Assembly: GCA_024364735.1 (NCBI GenBank)
Contig: JAGFNQ010000284.1
Span: 387,180-451,179, forward strand
From: Boesenbergia rotunda
Lineage: Eukaryota; Streptophyta; Magnoliopsida; Zingiberales; Zingiberaceae
DNA: 64,000 bases
Direction of reading: 5' to 3'
The notes under the pieces are model-generated. The model made no database searches. It was given only the letters and a program-made list of their open reading frames with translations, and was not told the origin of the DNA. Both the position numbers and the translations under genes were made by a program. Shown here one piece after another: positions 44,148-57,237 of the stretch (position 1 is its first letter; each line of letters starts with the position of its first letter).

Positions 44148-44750
44148 CTTGTTCCGTACCGGGGTGCACCAGCGAAACTACATTATATGCAAGCCGAACT
44201 GGAAGGTACCCCGATGAGCCAAGGGAGATTGGAGGCCCCACCAACTATGGCGGATGCCAGGGTTTTCTCTATTGCTAAGGAGGATGCCGCGAATGCTGCA
44301 ACGGTTGTCACAGGTTAGATACTTATTTACAGTCAGTACGCTACTGCATTATTTGATACTGGGGCAACACACTCGTTCGTCTCTATGTCCTACACTAAGA
44401 AGATAGATAAGTCTCCACAAGTTTTAGACTGCAAGTTCTTGACAACCCTGCCTTCGGGAGAAATAGGGACATCCACTCCCGTGCTGCGTGCTGTGCCAGT
44501 CGGAATCGCAGGAAGAGAACTCTACTGCGATCTGATAGTACTCGACATGCAGGATTATGATGTTATAATGGGAAGGAACTTTCTGAGCAAATACGACGCT
44601 TCTGTCGAGTGCCGTAAACGAAAGGTGATCTTTCAACTTGAGGCAGATTCTATGTTCGAATTTATCGGAGAGCCGAGGAAAAGAACCGGGGAATTTTTAT
44701 CGACTCTCAAAGCACAGAAGGTGATAGATAAGGGATACACTGGATTCTAG
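44148..44750 (+). pseudogene. gypsy aspartic protease region, broken
   Basis: In the gag frame, after the TAG at 44145, the sequence codes for a linker and then the retropepsin-like protease: active-site motif LFDTGATHSFVS with its aspartate at 44355-44357, and the flap-distal motif DVIMGRNFLSKYDASVEC. TAG at 44316-44318 lies between. A one-base deletion near 44747 makes the final TAG and shifts the frame before the reverse transcriptase leader. Confidence 0.88.
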
Positions 44751-45005
44751 CACATGTGGTTGACGTAAGTCAAACCAAGGACCAGAAGCTAGAAGACGTT
44801 AGGGTTGTAGGTAATTATCCAGAGGTATTCCCAAATGAATTACCAGGATTAGCTCCTAATAGAGAAGTGAAATTCGAGATTGAATTGGTTTCTGGTACTA
44901 ACCCGTTCCCCAAGGCACCTTACCGTATGGCAAGGTCAACGGTTTGAGGAATTCACCTGGGAACGTGAGGACGCGTTGAGACGCAGGTACCCGGAGATAT
45001 TCTAA
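44751..45005 (+). pseudogene. gypsy pol remnant: RT leader fused to the Pol C-terminus
   Basis: 44756-44947 gives the region just before reverse transcriptase (YPEVFPNELPGLAPNREVKF, ending PYRMA). The RT body should follow but is missing. From about 44936 the sequence instead codes for the extreme end of Pol, EEFTWEREDALRRRYPEIF, with TAA at 45003-45005. The deletion removes RT, RNase H and integrase, roughly 3 kb in a normal element. Confidence 0.88.
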
Positions 45006-45030
45006 GTTCGAGGATGAACTTTCACGAGGT

Positions 45031-45038
45031 ATGGGGGA
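45031..45038 (+). promoter_or_regulatory. polypurine tract of the gypsy element
   Basis: ATGGGGGA just before the LTR at 45040, preceded by the hairpin AAGTTCGAGGATGAACTT at 45004-45021. Confidence 0.75.
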
Positions 45039-45039
45039 T

Positions 45040-48000
45040 TGTAACGACCCATAAAATTCTCTTAATATTTTCTTAAAATATTAAGCATGTCTAAATAATT
45101 TTCCAAGGGACCTAAAAATATTAAGGAGAACTTTGGCCTAGAAAATCCATGTTTTCTCATTTAAATTGAGAAAACTAAGTACCAATGAGCTTTAAATGGG
45201 CTCCAAAAATGGGTATTAATTAGGTAAAAATTAATATAAATTAGGTAAAATTAATATAAATATAAAAGAATTTTATTTAGGAATATTGGCATAATTATGG
45301 GTGATTTTAGGGGGATTTTCGGAATTTAAAAAAAATAAAAATAATAAAATAAATGAAATAAAAATAAAATAAAAATAAAGGTGCATGAGCCAAGGATTGA
45401 ACATTGGACCTCTTGTACAACCATCTATGCACTAACCAACTCACCTAGCAAGGTATTGTTAGGAGGGAATGAAGTGGATATTAGTTAAGGCATAGAAGAA
45501 GATGAAGAGTCATGGAGAGACTCTTCATTTGCCTCCTTAATGGGCTATTAAAGGGGGGTTTTGGGAGTTACCTCTTCTTCCCATCACTTGCATTTCGAAA
45601 CCTCTCCCTTCCCTCATCCTAGCCGAATACCCAAGGAGGGGTTCTCCCTTGGAAAAGCTCCACAAGAGGTCTTATCTCCAAGATCTAAGAGTTTTCCCAA
45701 GGATACAAGGACAAGGAGGCAAGGATCCAAAGCTTTTACAATCTTCTTCTTCTTCCAAGGTTTGAAAAATCAAGAAACTCAAGGTAAGACTCCCTCACCT
45801 GTGGTATAATAGTTCCCTATGATTTTTATGATTTTTAGTATGATATATAGTGGTTGGTTTTCGAATTGGATGTTGAAAGGAAAGAAAATCGAGACCTCAT
45901 GTTTAAGGGTTCCGGCCACCATGATTTACAGGTCTATAATTATGCTAAAAATCATGATAATGTTATTTAATGTTCCCTTATGATGTGTGGAGGTTAAGTA
46001 TAATTTTTGAGAATTTTTGGAGTACCCTAGGACACCCTAGGGTTTCGGCCAACATGAAAGAAACAAAACTAAGAACCCTCATGTTTAAGGGTTTCGCCAC
46101 CATGATTTACAGGTCTATAATTATGCTAAATATCATGATAATGTTATTTAATGTTCCCTTATGATGTGTAGAGGTTAAGTATAATTTTTGGGAATTTTTG
46201 GAGTACCCTAGGATACCCTAGGGTTTCGGCCAACATGAAAGAAACAAAACTAAGAACCCTAAGTTTAAGGGTTTCGGCCACCATGATTTACAGGTCTATA
46301 ATTATGCTAAAAATCATGATAATGTTATTTAATGTTCCCTTATGATGTGTAGAGGTTAAGTATAATTTTTGGGAATTTTTGGAGTACCCTAGGACACCCT
46401 AGGGTTTCGGCCAACATGAAAGAAACAAAACTAAGAACCCTAAGTTTAAGGGTTTCGGTCACCATGATTTAAAGGTCTATAATTAAGCCAAAAATCTTGA
46501 TAATGTTAATTTATGTTCCCTTATGATGTGTGGAGGTTAAGTATAAATTCTGGGAATTTTTGGATTACCCTAGAGACCCCATATGTTTCGGCCAACCTCA
46601 AGGGCCCAAGGGTTAGGGTTGAGCCTTTAACTTCAAGTATATGTTTATGTGTTTCCATGATAAGTATGATAAGTATATGTTCAGGATATGAATGATGCCA
46701 TGATAAGAATGATAGGGTTATGATCACGATAAAAATGATGCTATGATATGTTAGGTTCATGATATGAATGATGTCATGTTAAGTATCTTATGTTTATGTT
46801 TAAGAATGAGGATGATGCCATGTTTAAGAATGAAAATGATGCCATGTTAAGTATGTTATGTTTATGTTTAAGAATGAAAATGATGCCATGTTTAAGAATG
46901 AAAATGATGCCATGTTAAGAATGAAAATGATGTCATGTCTAAAAAAATGAAAGTGAAGAATGAAGTTAAGGTTCATGCCTTTAAGGCATAATGATGATGT
47001 TAAGTATGATGAATGAATGAATATGCTATGAATGATGATGAATGAAAGATGATGCTTATGTCTTTAAGGCATAAATATGCTAAGACGACACGGTCGATGG
47101 TCGACGGTACGATGGTCGTGAGGACCGGTAAATGGGCCGGTAGACGGGTCGAGCCGTAACAAGTTATGCTATGTTAAAGATGCCATGAAGCTAAGACGGC
47201 ACGGTCGATGGTCGACGGTACGACGGTCATGAGGACCGGTAAATGGGCCGGTAGACGGGCCGAGCCGTAACAAGTTATGCTATGTTAAAGATGCCATGAA
47301 TGCCATATGAATGATGAAGCATGAAAAGTATTTTACTTTATGTATGGGCTTGTACCGGACCGAAGTATGGGTCGAAGGGATGGGCACCTTAAGAACGCCC
47401 CGGTTTTGGACTACCGTAGCTGTCCACGGTTCTGGCACTACCGAAGCTGTGCAACAGGGATAGGCACCTTAAGAACGCCTCAGTTCGGGGACTACCGACT
47501 ATGCTGTCCTTACCCTAGTAGGTTGGGGCTCGCGACCTCGGACTTGCTAGGGATGCACGCAATGATGTATGTATGTGGTACAAGCCGGGGACCCCAAATG
47601 ATGTTATGATGATTATGTTTAAGCAATGAAAAGTATGTTTTAAAAGTTAAGCATCCTTATGTATATGCATTCCACTCATGCATCCATTCATGTTATGCAT
47701 TATGCTATGTTGATAAGATTTTATGCTTACGTTTCATGTTAAGAAGTATGAATGAGAATGAATGAATTATGCCATGCTTAGAATGTTCACTATGTTTATG
47801 ATTTATGCCATGAATTATGTCATGCTTAGAATGTTCACTACGTTTACGATATGCCATGAATTATGCCATGCTTAGAATGTTCACTATGTTTATGATTTAT
47901 GCCATGAATTATGCCATGCTTAGAATGTTCACTACGTTTACGATATGCCATGAATTATGCCATGCTTAGAATGTTCACTATGTTTATGATTTATGTCATG

Positions 48001-48764
48001 AATTATGTCATGCTTAGAATGTTCACTATGTTTACGATATGCCATGAATTATGCCATGCTTAGAATGTTCACTATGTTTATGATTCATGCCATGAATTAT
48101 GCCATGCTTAGAATGGTCACTATGTTTACGATATGCCATGAATTATGCCATGCTTAGAATGTTCACCATGTTTATGATTTGTGCCATGAGAATGAATGAA
48201 TTATGCCATGCTTAGAATGTCTATGATGTTTATGTTTATGCCATGTATCATGCCATGCTTAGAATGTTACTATGTTTATGTTCATGCCATGCTATGTATA
48301 CGATAAGTGATGCAAGATGTAATGTTCTAAGTAGAGCACCAAGTATGTTAATGTTTTATGTGCTCATTATGAGATGATGAATGATGGATGGTTTTGTGAG
48401 TAGGAAAGAGTCTTACTAAGCCTGTGTGCTTATAGTCTTATTTCCTTATACCGCAGATCATTCAAGGGGATAATGAAGGAAGCAGCAGGAGGGCAAGAAC
48501 GCATGTGTGACGTAGTGACTTGGCCCAGGAACTATATGTTTACTTATGTGTTTGAATAATGACTTATGGAACCTTATGATATGATGTTATGTGAGACATG
48601 ATAGGATGCTTAAGTTCAAAGTTAATATGCTAAGGTTCCCATGTCAATAAGTTAAGAATGGTAACAGGGCATGTTTAAGTTAAGTTATTCTGCTGGCTTA
48701 TGATGTCTACATGCCCTAAGCATGTTAACGTAACGCCGCTTAGGAAAAAAAAATGGGCGTTACA
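45040..48764 (+). repeat. 3' LTR of the gypsy element
   Basis: Same content as the 5' LTR: tRNA-like module 45380-45452, 182-bp units (about 45898-46620), GC-rich pair (about 47085-47295) and 45-bp units (about 47760-48290). Scattered single-base differences only. Confidence 0.9.
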
Positions 48765-48769
48765 AGAAG

Positions 48770-50846
48770 TATCCTCCACGAGCTCTTCGTCCGTCGAGTG
48801 GAAACTGAACCCCAGCGGCAGCATCACGACGCTCGCCACTACCCTCTCCATCTCTCTCTCTCGCAGTCGCCGACGTTCTGACTCTGTGGCGGTCAGATTT
48901 CAAGCTTCTGCTGGTGACGCTCGGGGAGAAGGGGGTTGCAAATTACTACACCAAGGTACATCCTCCTCGAATCACACTTCTCTCTTACCGCTTTGGGAGT
49001 AAGATCGATAGATTCTAAAACCCTAGGCATTTTCTAGTTTAGGGTTTTCGAAATCCTTAAGGGTTTCTGAAATGGAATGTATGCTACTTCCAGATTCCCA
49101 GTGTCTGTTGCAACCCAAACCTGGAAGTACAACAGTATGCTATTAGGTGTTAGATCAGGTGTTCTAAGAATCTACGAATGAAATAAAAGATAACAGTATG
49201 CATAACGTATCCATTTTTCTTCACAGATGATGTTTTATAAAAGTACAACAGTATGCATTTTTCTTCACTCATAATGTTTCAATCTTTAGAATAAGACTGT
49301 CATTCACCGAAGATATTAGAATACAAGAGACTTTTATCTATTCCGTAACATATATGTTGGGAGATATACAAATTCAGATTGAGAGGTTATCCAGTCTACA
49401 TAATCAAAATATTATATTTGTTTTGCAGAAATTAAATGATAAAATGGATCTTTTGTTCGGATGTTTTACTTGACTCTACTCGTTTATTTCTTGATAATGT
49501 TTCTGAAGAATTGAATCCATTGATTGATTAACAGACATTTACAAAAAAAGAGTCATCTATAGATAACAATATATTGGATTCCTACCTATGAAATTTCAGC
49601 CAAAAAATTTCTCTGTAGTAAACTACTAATCGAACTTACTTATAGTTTGAAATGTGAATTGTTTGAATAATTTATCTAAGTTAGAAATTTAAGTTAATAG
49701 AAGAAGTTCTATTTGCTTAATCAATTATTCCCTCCTAATCCTTTATTTGTTCGCAACTTCCTATGAATCAATACAAAAGAATTCCGGCTGACACCTGAAA
49801 GAAGAAATGGTAATCTTTGGCAAACAAGTGAAAAAATAATCACTGTTTCAAAATAAGGTGACATAAGAAAAAGCATCCCTCATTTTCTGTATGTCGAATG
49901 GAGGATTTGTAAGATCAGTAATCCTTTCTATAAAGATTTCAATATTTTTTTTAAAATTTTTGACACTTTTCCTTTGTATTATCTTCCTCTATATGACTAT
50001 TACTAAGAATAGGATAAAAGCAACGAATTCCAAACATCCTGCAAACGTAAAGAAACATAAACAAAGCAATAAAAATTTTCCACATTTAGCCAACTTGATG
50101 TTAAGAAATTTTCCAAAATTTAGCCACATTAATAGAAATGTATCTATTTAGCCACATTTAGCCACATTAATAGAAATGTATCTATTTAGCCACATTAATA
50201 GAAAATTTTCCAAAATTTTCCACATTAATAAAAATTCCAAAATTTTCCACATTTAGCCACATTAATAGAAATGTATCTATTTTAGATCTGATATATACCA
50301 AAATTTTCTGAATACAATGTTAGATATTGAAGCATAGCTTCTATTAAAAGACCTTTTAGTTGATATATTAAGAATTATCATCCTCTACTATCATCTTCTA
50401 CGTGGAGATGGAATCAACCTAGTAATACATAAGGGACTATTATACCGTCGAATCCATATTTAAAGCAACTAAGCATACATTGAGCCTCAATAAAATCTCT
50501 ATCTTGTATATATATATTTTTTGAAGATAATCCCAAGATCTGCATTTTAAAGAAAGAATAATCTGTATTATTAGTCTGAATGAGATAGTAAAAGTAACAT
50601 GGCCTATTATACAGTGTTCTACCTGCTTTTCTCTTGAGGAAATAAGCTAACACAATATCCAATTGCGTATTACTACATTATTTACTTCCTATGTTTTGCT
50701 AATCATACAGCTACATACAATTTTGATTAATTGTTTGAATATTTTGTTATTATTTCACACTATTGTTTGTGTTAATATTTTAGATTTATTAATTACAGTT
50801 CCTTTTTAGGTATTAGCTCATCGTTGATTTATTAGTTAAAACAAGA
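48770..50846 (+). other. CACTA leader right of the gypsy insert, no gene recognised
   Basis: Begins with the second half of the GC-rich segment (to about 49000, ending in a possible donor CCAAG|GTACAT), then 1.8 kb of AT-rich sequence. Around 50085-50290 it contains repeats of TAGCCACATTAATAGAAATG. Probably promoter, leader and first intron of the transposase gene. Confidence 0.5.
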
Positions 50847-53800
50847 ATGGACAAAGAATGGATGTCAAAGGATAGACTATCCCGTGAATATGAGAATGGA
50901 GTTGAGGCTTTCTTGATATTTGCATTGGAAAACAGTAATGATCCGAATATGGGAATATCTTGCCCATGTGCAAAATGTGGTAATCTAAAGAAGAAAAATA
51001 TACAAACTATAAGGGCACATCTGTATTATAACGGTATAGATATGACATATCATACATGGATATGGCACGGCGAAAGATCTACGATAGGGATTTCACAAAA
51101 TGAAATTGATCCAGTAGGGCCTAGAGAATATGTTCGTGATAAACCAATAAATATGGTTCATGATACATATGATAGTTATGCTGAGAATCCAACCCAATTC
51201 AATAAGTTACTTGAAGACGCCGAGAAACCATTATATCCTGGATGTACTAAATTTACAAGGTTATCTGCAATTGTGAAATTATTCAACTTGAAGGCCAAAT
51301 ATAGTTGGAGTGATAAAAGTTTCACTGATCTACTCAGTTTGTTAGGAGAAATACTTCCAGATGATAATGAATTGCCTTTATCTTTGTATGATGCAAAGAA
51401 AAGCTTATCTGCATTAGGGATGGATTATGTAAAAATTCATGCTTGCCCTAATGATTGTATCTTATACCGGAAGGAGTATGAGAATTTAACCAATTGCCCT
51501 ACTTGCGGGATGTCGAGGTGGAAGTTGGGCCACAAAAGTACGATAAAGGAAGGAGTTCCTGCAAAGGTTTTGTGGTACTTCCCTCCTATTCCAAGATTTC
51601 AAAGAATGTTTCGGAATAAAGATATATCTAAGCAGTTGACTTGGCATGCGGAAGATAGACTTTGTGATGGATATTTGCGCCATCCAGCTGATACACCTTC
51701 TTGGAAAACAGTTGATTGCAAGTGGCCAGATTTTGGTATTGAGTCAAGAAATCTCAGATTAGCTATATCAGCTGATGGGATGAATCCCCATGGTTTAATG
51801 AGTTCTGCATATAGTTGTTGGCCAGTTTTAATGATTACTTACAATCTTCCTCCATGGTTGTGTATGAAGAGGAAATTTATGATGCTCACATTGTTAATTT
51901 CTGGTCCCAAACAGCCGGGAAATGATATTGATGTTTACTTAGCACCTCTAATTGATGACTTAAAAATCTTATGGGATATAGGTGTCGAAGCATATGATGC
52001 ATATCAGCAAGAAACATTCCTGCTTAGGGCTATCTTGTTATGGACAATCAATGATTTTCTTGCATATGGGAACATGTCTGGATGTATTGTTAAAGGATAT
52101 CATGCATGTCCGATTTGTGGTGAAGAAACCTATTCAACAAGGTTGAAGCATGGTAGGAAAATGTCTTATACAGGTCATAGAAGGTTTCTACCAGCAACTC
52201 ATCCTTATCGAAGGCAACGGAAGGCATTTAATGGGAAGCAAGAGTTGAACCCGACACCTAAACCATTAAGTGGCGATGAGGTTTTTGAAAGAGTTGAAAG
52301 AATTAATTGTCATTGGGGAAAAATGAGTAGAAAGTCTCAATCGAATGATGATGTAAAATCATGTTGGAAAAAAAAATCAATATTCTTTGAACTTGAGTAT
52401 TGGAAACATCTACACATTCGACATGTTCTTGATGTGATGCACATTGAAAAGAATGTATGTGAAAGTCTTATCGGAACGTTACTTGATATTCCAGGAAAAA
52501 CAAAGGATGGATTAGCAGCGAGATTAGACCTTTTGGAAATGAATGTAAGGACAGATTTGGCACCAAGGATGGGGGAGAAGAAAACATTTTTGCCAGCAGC
52601 ATGCTATACACTTAGTAAGGATGAGAAAAGAAAAATTTTGAATTCGTTGTATGGAATACAACTTCCATCATGTTACTCATCCAATGTTAAAAACCTGGTG
52701 TCGTTGAAGGACTTGAAACTTGTTGGCCTTAAGTCACACGACTACCATGCTTTAATTCAACAATTGCTTCCAGTGGTGATACGTGGAGTTTTGCCCAAAC
52801 ATGTCAGAGTCACTATCACTCGCTTATGTTTCTTCTTCAATATGTTATGTAATAAAGTGATAGATGTCTCAAGATTGGATGATATGCAAAAAGAGATTGT
52901 GACAATATTGTGTTTACTTGAAAAGTATTTTCCCCCTTCATTTTTTGATATAATGATTCATTTAACTGTTCATCTAGTGCGGGAGGTGAAACTATGTGGA
53001 CCAGTTTGGTATAGGTATATGTATCCATTTGAAAGATACATGAAGATTTTGAAGGGTTATGTGCGAAATCGCAATCGACCTGAAGGGTGTATGGCTGAAT
53101 GTTATATTGCTGAAGAGGCTGTTGAATTTTGCTCATACTATCTGTCTAGTGTGCACACAATTGGGATCCCATCAAGTCATCGACAAATAGAACTTACTCA
53201 GCCTTTATCAGGTGCAGTAGTCTGCTCCACTACTCACGATGAGTTGACGCAAGCACATCGTTACGTATTGGCAAATGATGATGAGATTGATATCTATATC
53301 GAGTAAGAAATCTAACTTATTAATATTTTAATGTGGTTTGCTTACGTTCTATTGGTTTTTTAATACCAAATAATTTGATTAGGGAACATATGGCGTATTT
53401 GAATGAAAATTTTCCTCGTAAGGCTAAGTCCAAGAAGTGGTTACAAGATGAGCATAATCGAACGTTTATTACTTGGTTGCGTGATCGTGTAAGTTACTTT
53501 AGTATTACATATTGGTATACAATCATTATCATATTTATGCATAACTCAAAGTTTTTTACATTAAAAATATAGGTTATTGATGTAGTTGACCATTCGACTC
53601 ATCAAGTTTCAGAAAGATTAAAGTGGTTAGCTTGCGGACCCAACAAGCAAGTCCTAAAGTACTCTAGCTATTTGATTGATGGGGTTACTTATGCTACACA
53701 AGAGCGGGATGCTATACGAGTTGTTCAAAACTCCGGAGTCAGCTTAGTTGCAAAGACAATGCAAGTTGCAAGTGCAAAAGATAAAAAACCTATTGTGTCA

Positions 53801-54220
53801 GATATGGTTTTTTATGGAGGTATAGAAGAAATATGGGTAGTTGATTACCATAAATTTCAAATTCCAATGTTTAAATGTAATTGGGTGGAGCATAATAACG
53901 GTATTAAAGTAGATGATCTTGGTTTCACATTGGTAAACCTCAATAGACTTGGATTCAAATCTGATGCTTTTATCCTGGCTAGCCAAGCAAAGCAAGTATT
54001 TTATATTGAAGATCCTGAAGATCCTTTATGGAGTGTTGTACTTGCAACACCAAACAGAGAGTACTTTGAATACCTACAAGGCGAAGAGTTAGAGGACACT
54101 GCTATCCACTATCAATGTTTTAGTAGGGGGTTAGCATCAATGGATATTGACGAAGAAGATGATAATGAACCGCCATGTATTCGTGAAGACTGTGATGGAA
54201 GTTGGATTGACAATATTTAA
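50847..54220 (+). CDS. TNP2-like CACTA transposase, three exons
   Basis: Exons 50847-53302, 53383-53488 and 53573-54220, with introns GTAAGA...TTAG (53303-53382) and GTAAGT...ATAG (53489-53572), give one open frame of 1069 residues. The N-terminus is the transposase-associated domain with CPCAKC at 39-44. The central TNP2 domain carries DGMNPHG with D310 and GNDIDVYLAPL with D360 and D362, likely metal ligands. HIRHVLDVMHIEKNVCESL and the CGPVWYRYMYPFERYMKILK region (DUF4218) follow. The C-terminal exon has the DUF4216 pattern (VFYGGIEEIWVVDYHKFQIP, then DPLWSVVLATP). It would cut at the CACTA ends. No stop or frameshift is seen, so it may be functional. Confidence 0.9.
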
Positions 54221-54474
54221 TTACACAGTTTCTACTTTTGAATTTTAGTTTGTAAACATTTAACCTGTGGGGATAATTATGTGGACAATATAAGTTTCTG
54301 CTATTATCTTTCAATTTTTATCATACTGCTGTGAGTTTGTTGCTGTAAATTAATCTTGTTGCTATAAATTTATCATATTGCTATGCTTTTATCATTTAAT
54401 TTATCATGTTGCTGTGAGTTTATGCATGTCGCTAACTACAACTTATGTTGCTCAGTATAAGTTGTTACAGATCA

Positions 54475-56395
54475 ATGGTATCTACTAAAGCAAGTTGTGA
54501 AGGTGGTCAGTCAGTTCGGAAGAGTAAAAGAATAAGCCAAATTGCTAAGTTGGAGAATAAGGGCAAAGAAGTCAGAATAGATGACATTGAACAGAGTTGC
54601 GAGGTTGATAGAGTGGCGGATTCCAAAGAAACCACCACCTCAAGAACTTCTAGAGGTCGGACACAGTTAGATAAGCTTTCGAAGCAAGAATGCAAGTTAT
54701 TCGAAAGGATGTGTCATTCAATCAATTAGGACAACCGATAGGACCAACTGCTGTAGCGATGTAAAGTTACATTGGTGTGCTGGCTCGGCAAAAAATTAAT
54801 ATTAAATACAAGACATGGAAGCATGTCCCAGCTGCTAGTAAAGAATTAATATGGGAATCAGTGAATGTAAGTTAGCAATTTTTAACAATTATAATCTTTA
54901 CCTTCTAATTATATATATTTAATGTCGTCTGTGTTAATCTTATTAATGTTTTCCACTTATGTGATGTACAGTTGATGTATAATGTGGATTCAAGGTGGAA
55001 AAAGGGATGTTTGAGATCTGCAAACAGTAAGTGGAGGCAATACAAAACCCATCTCACCCAAAAATTCATTATGAGCAGGCGTGACAAACCTGAGGAGCTG
55101 AATGAGCCACCTGTTGGCTTTGAAATTACAAGAGAAGATTGGCGTGCATTTGTCATTAGTCGGATTTCAGAAGAATTTATTGTAAGTTTCTTAATATATT
55201 TTCTTTTGAAACTATTCGACCAAAAGTCACTATGTATTATTCAAATTTGATATATCCCATGCTTGAAATAACTAGAAACTCAGTGATGATAATAAAGAGC
55301 GAAGGAAAAAGAATAGATATCCTCATCGACTCTCACGCAAAGGATATGCACGCTTTGCTGAAGAAATTGTAAGTATTTGTAAACTATATTTCCTTTAAGA
55401 ACCATTCCAAATGATTCACATAAAATTATTTCACATTTGTCATTTGATTTTTCTTTGTTGTAGGCGAATGAATTATGTGATGATAAAGACATCAACAGAG
55501 CTATTATGTGGAAGAAAGGACACGCCAACAAGGAGGAGAGTTTCAAGGAGAAGATTTGGTGAACACAGTCCACAAGATTGTAAGCAAATTAACAATACAT
55601 AAAACCTGTAAATTTAATAAAATGATACCTTGTATAATAATAATTTCTTTTAATGTTCCATAACAGGATAAATATATACAACAAAAGAGGGAGGGTAAGC
55701 TGCAAATTGAAGGACCAAAAGAGGATATTCTGACCAAGGCACTTGATACTCAAGAAATTGCTGGCCGCGTGCGGGGTATAGGAGGTCATATCAACCCAAC
55801 AATCTATTTCAATGTTCCTAGAACAAGGAAGAAATTTGATGTTACCCTAGAAATAATCGCTGAGCATAAAAGGGAGATGCAGGAGGCGAAGATGCAAATT
55901 TCACAACAAGAAGTACGCATCCAAAAACTTGAAGCTACGATGCATAAAAGGGGTGCATGGGAAAATTCAATTGATGACAAAGGTAGTTGCTCGGTGAAGT
56001 TTCATCAGATGAATATTGACGAAGATGATGTACAGATTATCCGTAAAGATGATGTTTACAGGTATAATAAAGAAAAGTTATAGTTATATTCATTTTTATT
56101 ATAGCGTTATAAACTGAAATAATCGAAATGCCTTTTATATTTAGGGTCAATCAGTTGCGCTGACATTGGAATCTGCCACAAATATTGCTGCATATGGTAC
56201 AATTGTTGGTTTCAATGGACAGGAATAAAATGCTTCATGGTGTCCATTTCCCATTAATTGCATCGAGTCTCCATTGATAAGCAGTGGACAAATCAGCTCG
56301 TTTGCCATATCCAATTCCAAGTGAATGTGAAGTCATTGGTGATGCATAGGATCTGTTGTGGCTTGGCCTGAACAGCAGATTGTGAAGCAAGAGAA
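54475..56395 (+). pseudogene. second CACTA ORF (TnpA-like, transposase_24 family), broken
   Basis: Starts at ATG 54475. Exon-like blocks separated by GTAAGT/AG introns encode a basic N-terminus, NQLGQPIGP, then LMYNVDSRWKKGCLRSANSK (from 54973), KNRYPHRLSRKGYARFAEEI (to 55370), DDKDINRAIMWKKGHANKE (from 55482) and IAGRVRGIGGHINPTIYFNV, followed by a coiled coil. The order matches the plant En/Spm accessory protein that binds subterminal repeats. Frameshifts near 54705 and 55540 and several stops in the last 200 bp (for example TAA near 56226) make it a pseudogene, unlike the neighbouring transposase. Confidence 0.8.
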
Positions 56396-56492
56396 GGTAT
56401 ATGAGTTATTATAGTTCAAGTTAAATTGTGACTGTATGATTGTCAACCTAGCTATCTAACTTGTTTACATTTGATATTATTAGAAGCCTGGA

Positions 56493-57237
56493 NNNNNNNN
56501 NNNNNNNNNNNNNNNNNNNNNNNNNNNNNNNNNNNNNNNNNNNNNNNNNNNNNNNNNNNNNNNNNNNNNNNNNNNNNNNNNNNNNNNNNNNNNNNNNNNN
56601 NNNNNNNNNNNNNNNNNNNNNNNNNNNNNNNNNNNNNNNNNNNNNNNNNNNNNNNNNNNNNNNNNNNNNNNNNNNNNNNNNNNNNNNNNNNNNNNNNNNN
56701 NNNNNNNNNNNNNNNNNNNNNNNNNNNNNNNNNNNNNNNNNNNNNNNNNNNNNNNNNNNNNNNNNNNNNNNNNNNNNNNNNNNNNNNNNNNNNNNNNNNN
56801 NNNNNNNNNNNNNNNNNNNNNNNNNNNNNNNNNNNNNNNNNNNNNNNNNNNNNNNNNNNNNNNNNNNNNNNNNNNNNNNNNNNNNNNNNNNNNNNNNNNN
56901 NNNNNNNNNNNNNNNNNNNNNNNNNNNNNNNNNNNNNNNNNNNNNNNNNNNNNNNNNNNNNNNNNNNNNNNNNNNNNNNNNNNNNNNNNNNNNNNNNNNN
57001 NNNNNNNNNNNNNNNNNNNNNNNNNNNNNNNNNNNNNNNNNNNNNNNNNNNNNNNNNNNNNNNNNNNNNNNNNNNNNNNNNNNNNNNNNNNNNNNNNNNN
57101 NNNNNNNNNNNNNNNNNNNNNNNNNNNNNNNNNNNNNNNNNNNNNNNNNNNNNNNNNNNNNNNNNNNNNNNNNNNNNNNNNNNNNNNNNNNNNNNNNNNN
57201 NNNNNNNNNNNNNNNNNNNNNNNNNNNNNNNNNNNNN
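56493..57237. other. assembly gap (745 N)
   Basis: Unknown bases. The right end of the large CACTA element and the start of the next copia element probably lie here, or the gap length is nominal. Confidence 1.

Larger units (their letters stand above)
39101..48764 (+). mobile_element. Ty3-gypsy element with long LTRs and deleted pol
   Basis: LTRs 39101-42821 (3721 bp) and 45040-48764 (3725 bp) start TGTAACGACCC and end GGGCGTTACA; AGAAG flanks both sides. The 2.2-kb interior contains a primer binding site, gag, protease and only the first codons of reverse transcriptase, then jumps to the last 20 codons of Pol. RT, RNase H and integrase are gone. Intact target duplications and closely matching LTRs imply that it inserted recently, probably already in deleted form and helped in trans. 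Confidence 0.93.
38667..56492 (+). mobile_element. large CACTA (En/Spm) transposon, right end not visible
   Basis: The left terminus CACTACAAGAA starts at 38667, inserted in S4 gag. Subterminal repeats made of ACAACGTTTT and AACGTTGTC follow (about 38690-38880). The leader is interrupted by a gypsy element (39101-48764). A TNP2-type transposase gene (50847-54220) and a second ORF (54475-56395) follow in the same direction. The right terminal repeat, expected as TTCTTGTAGTG, is not seen before the gap at 56493. Leaving out the gypsy insert, at least 8.1 kb are present, in the usual size range for an autonomous element. Confidence 0.85.
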
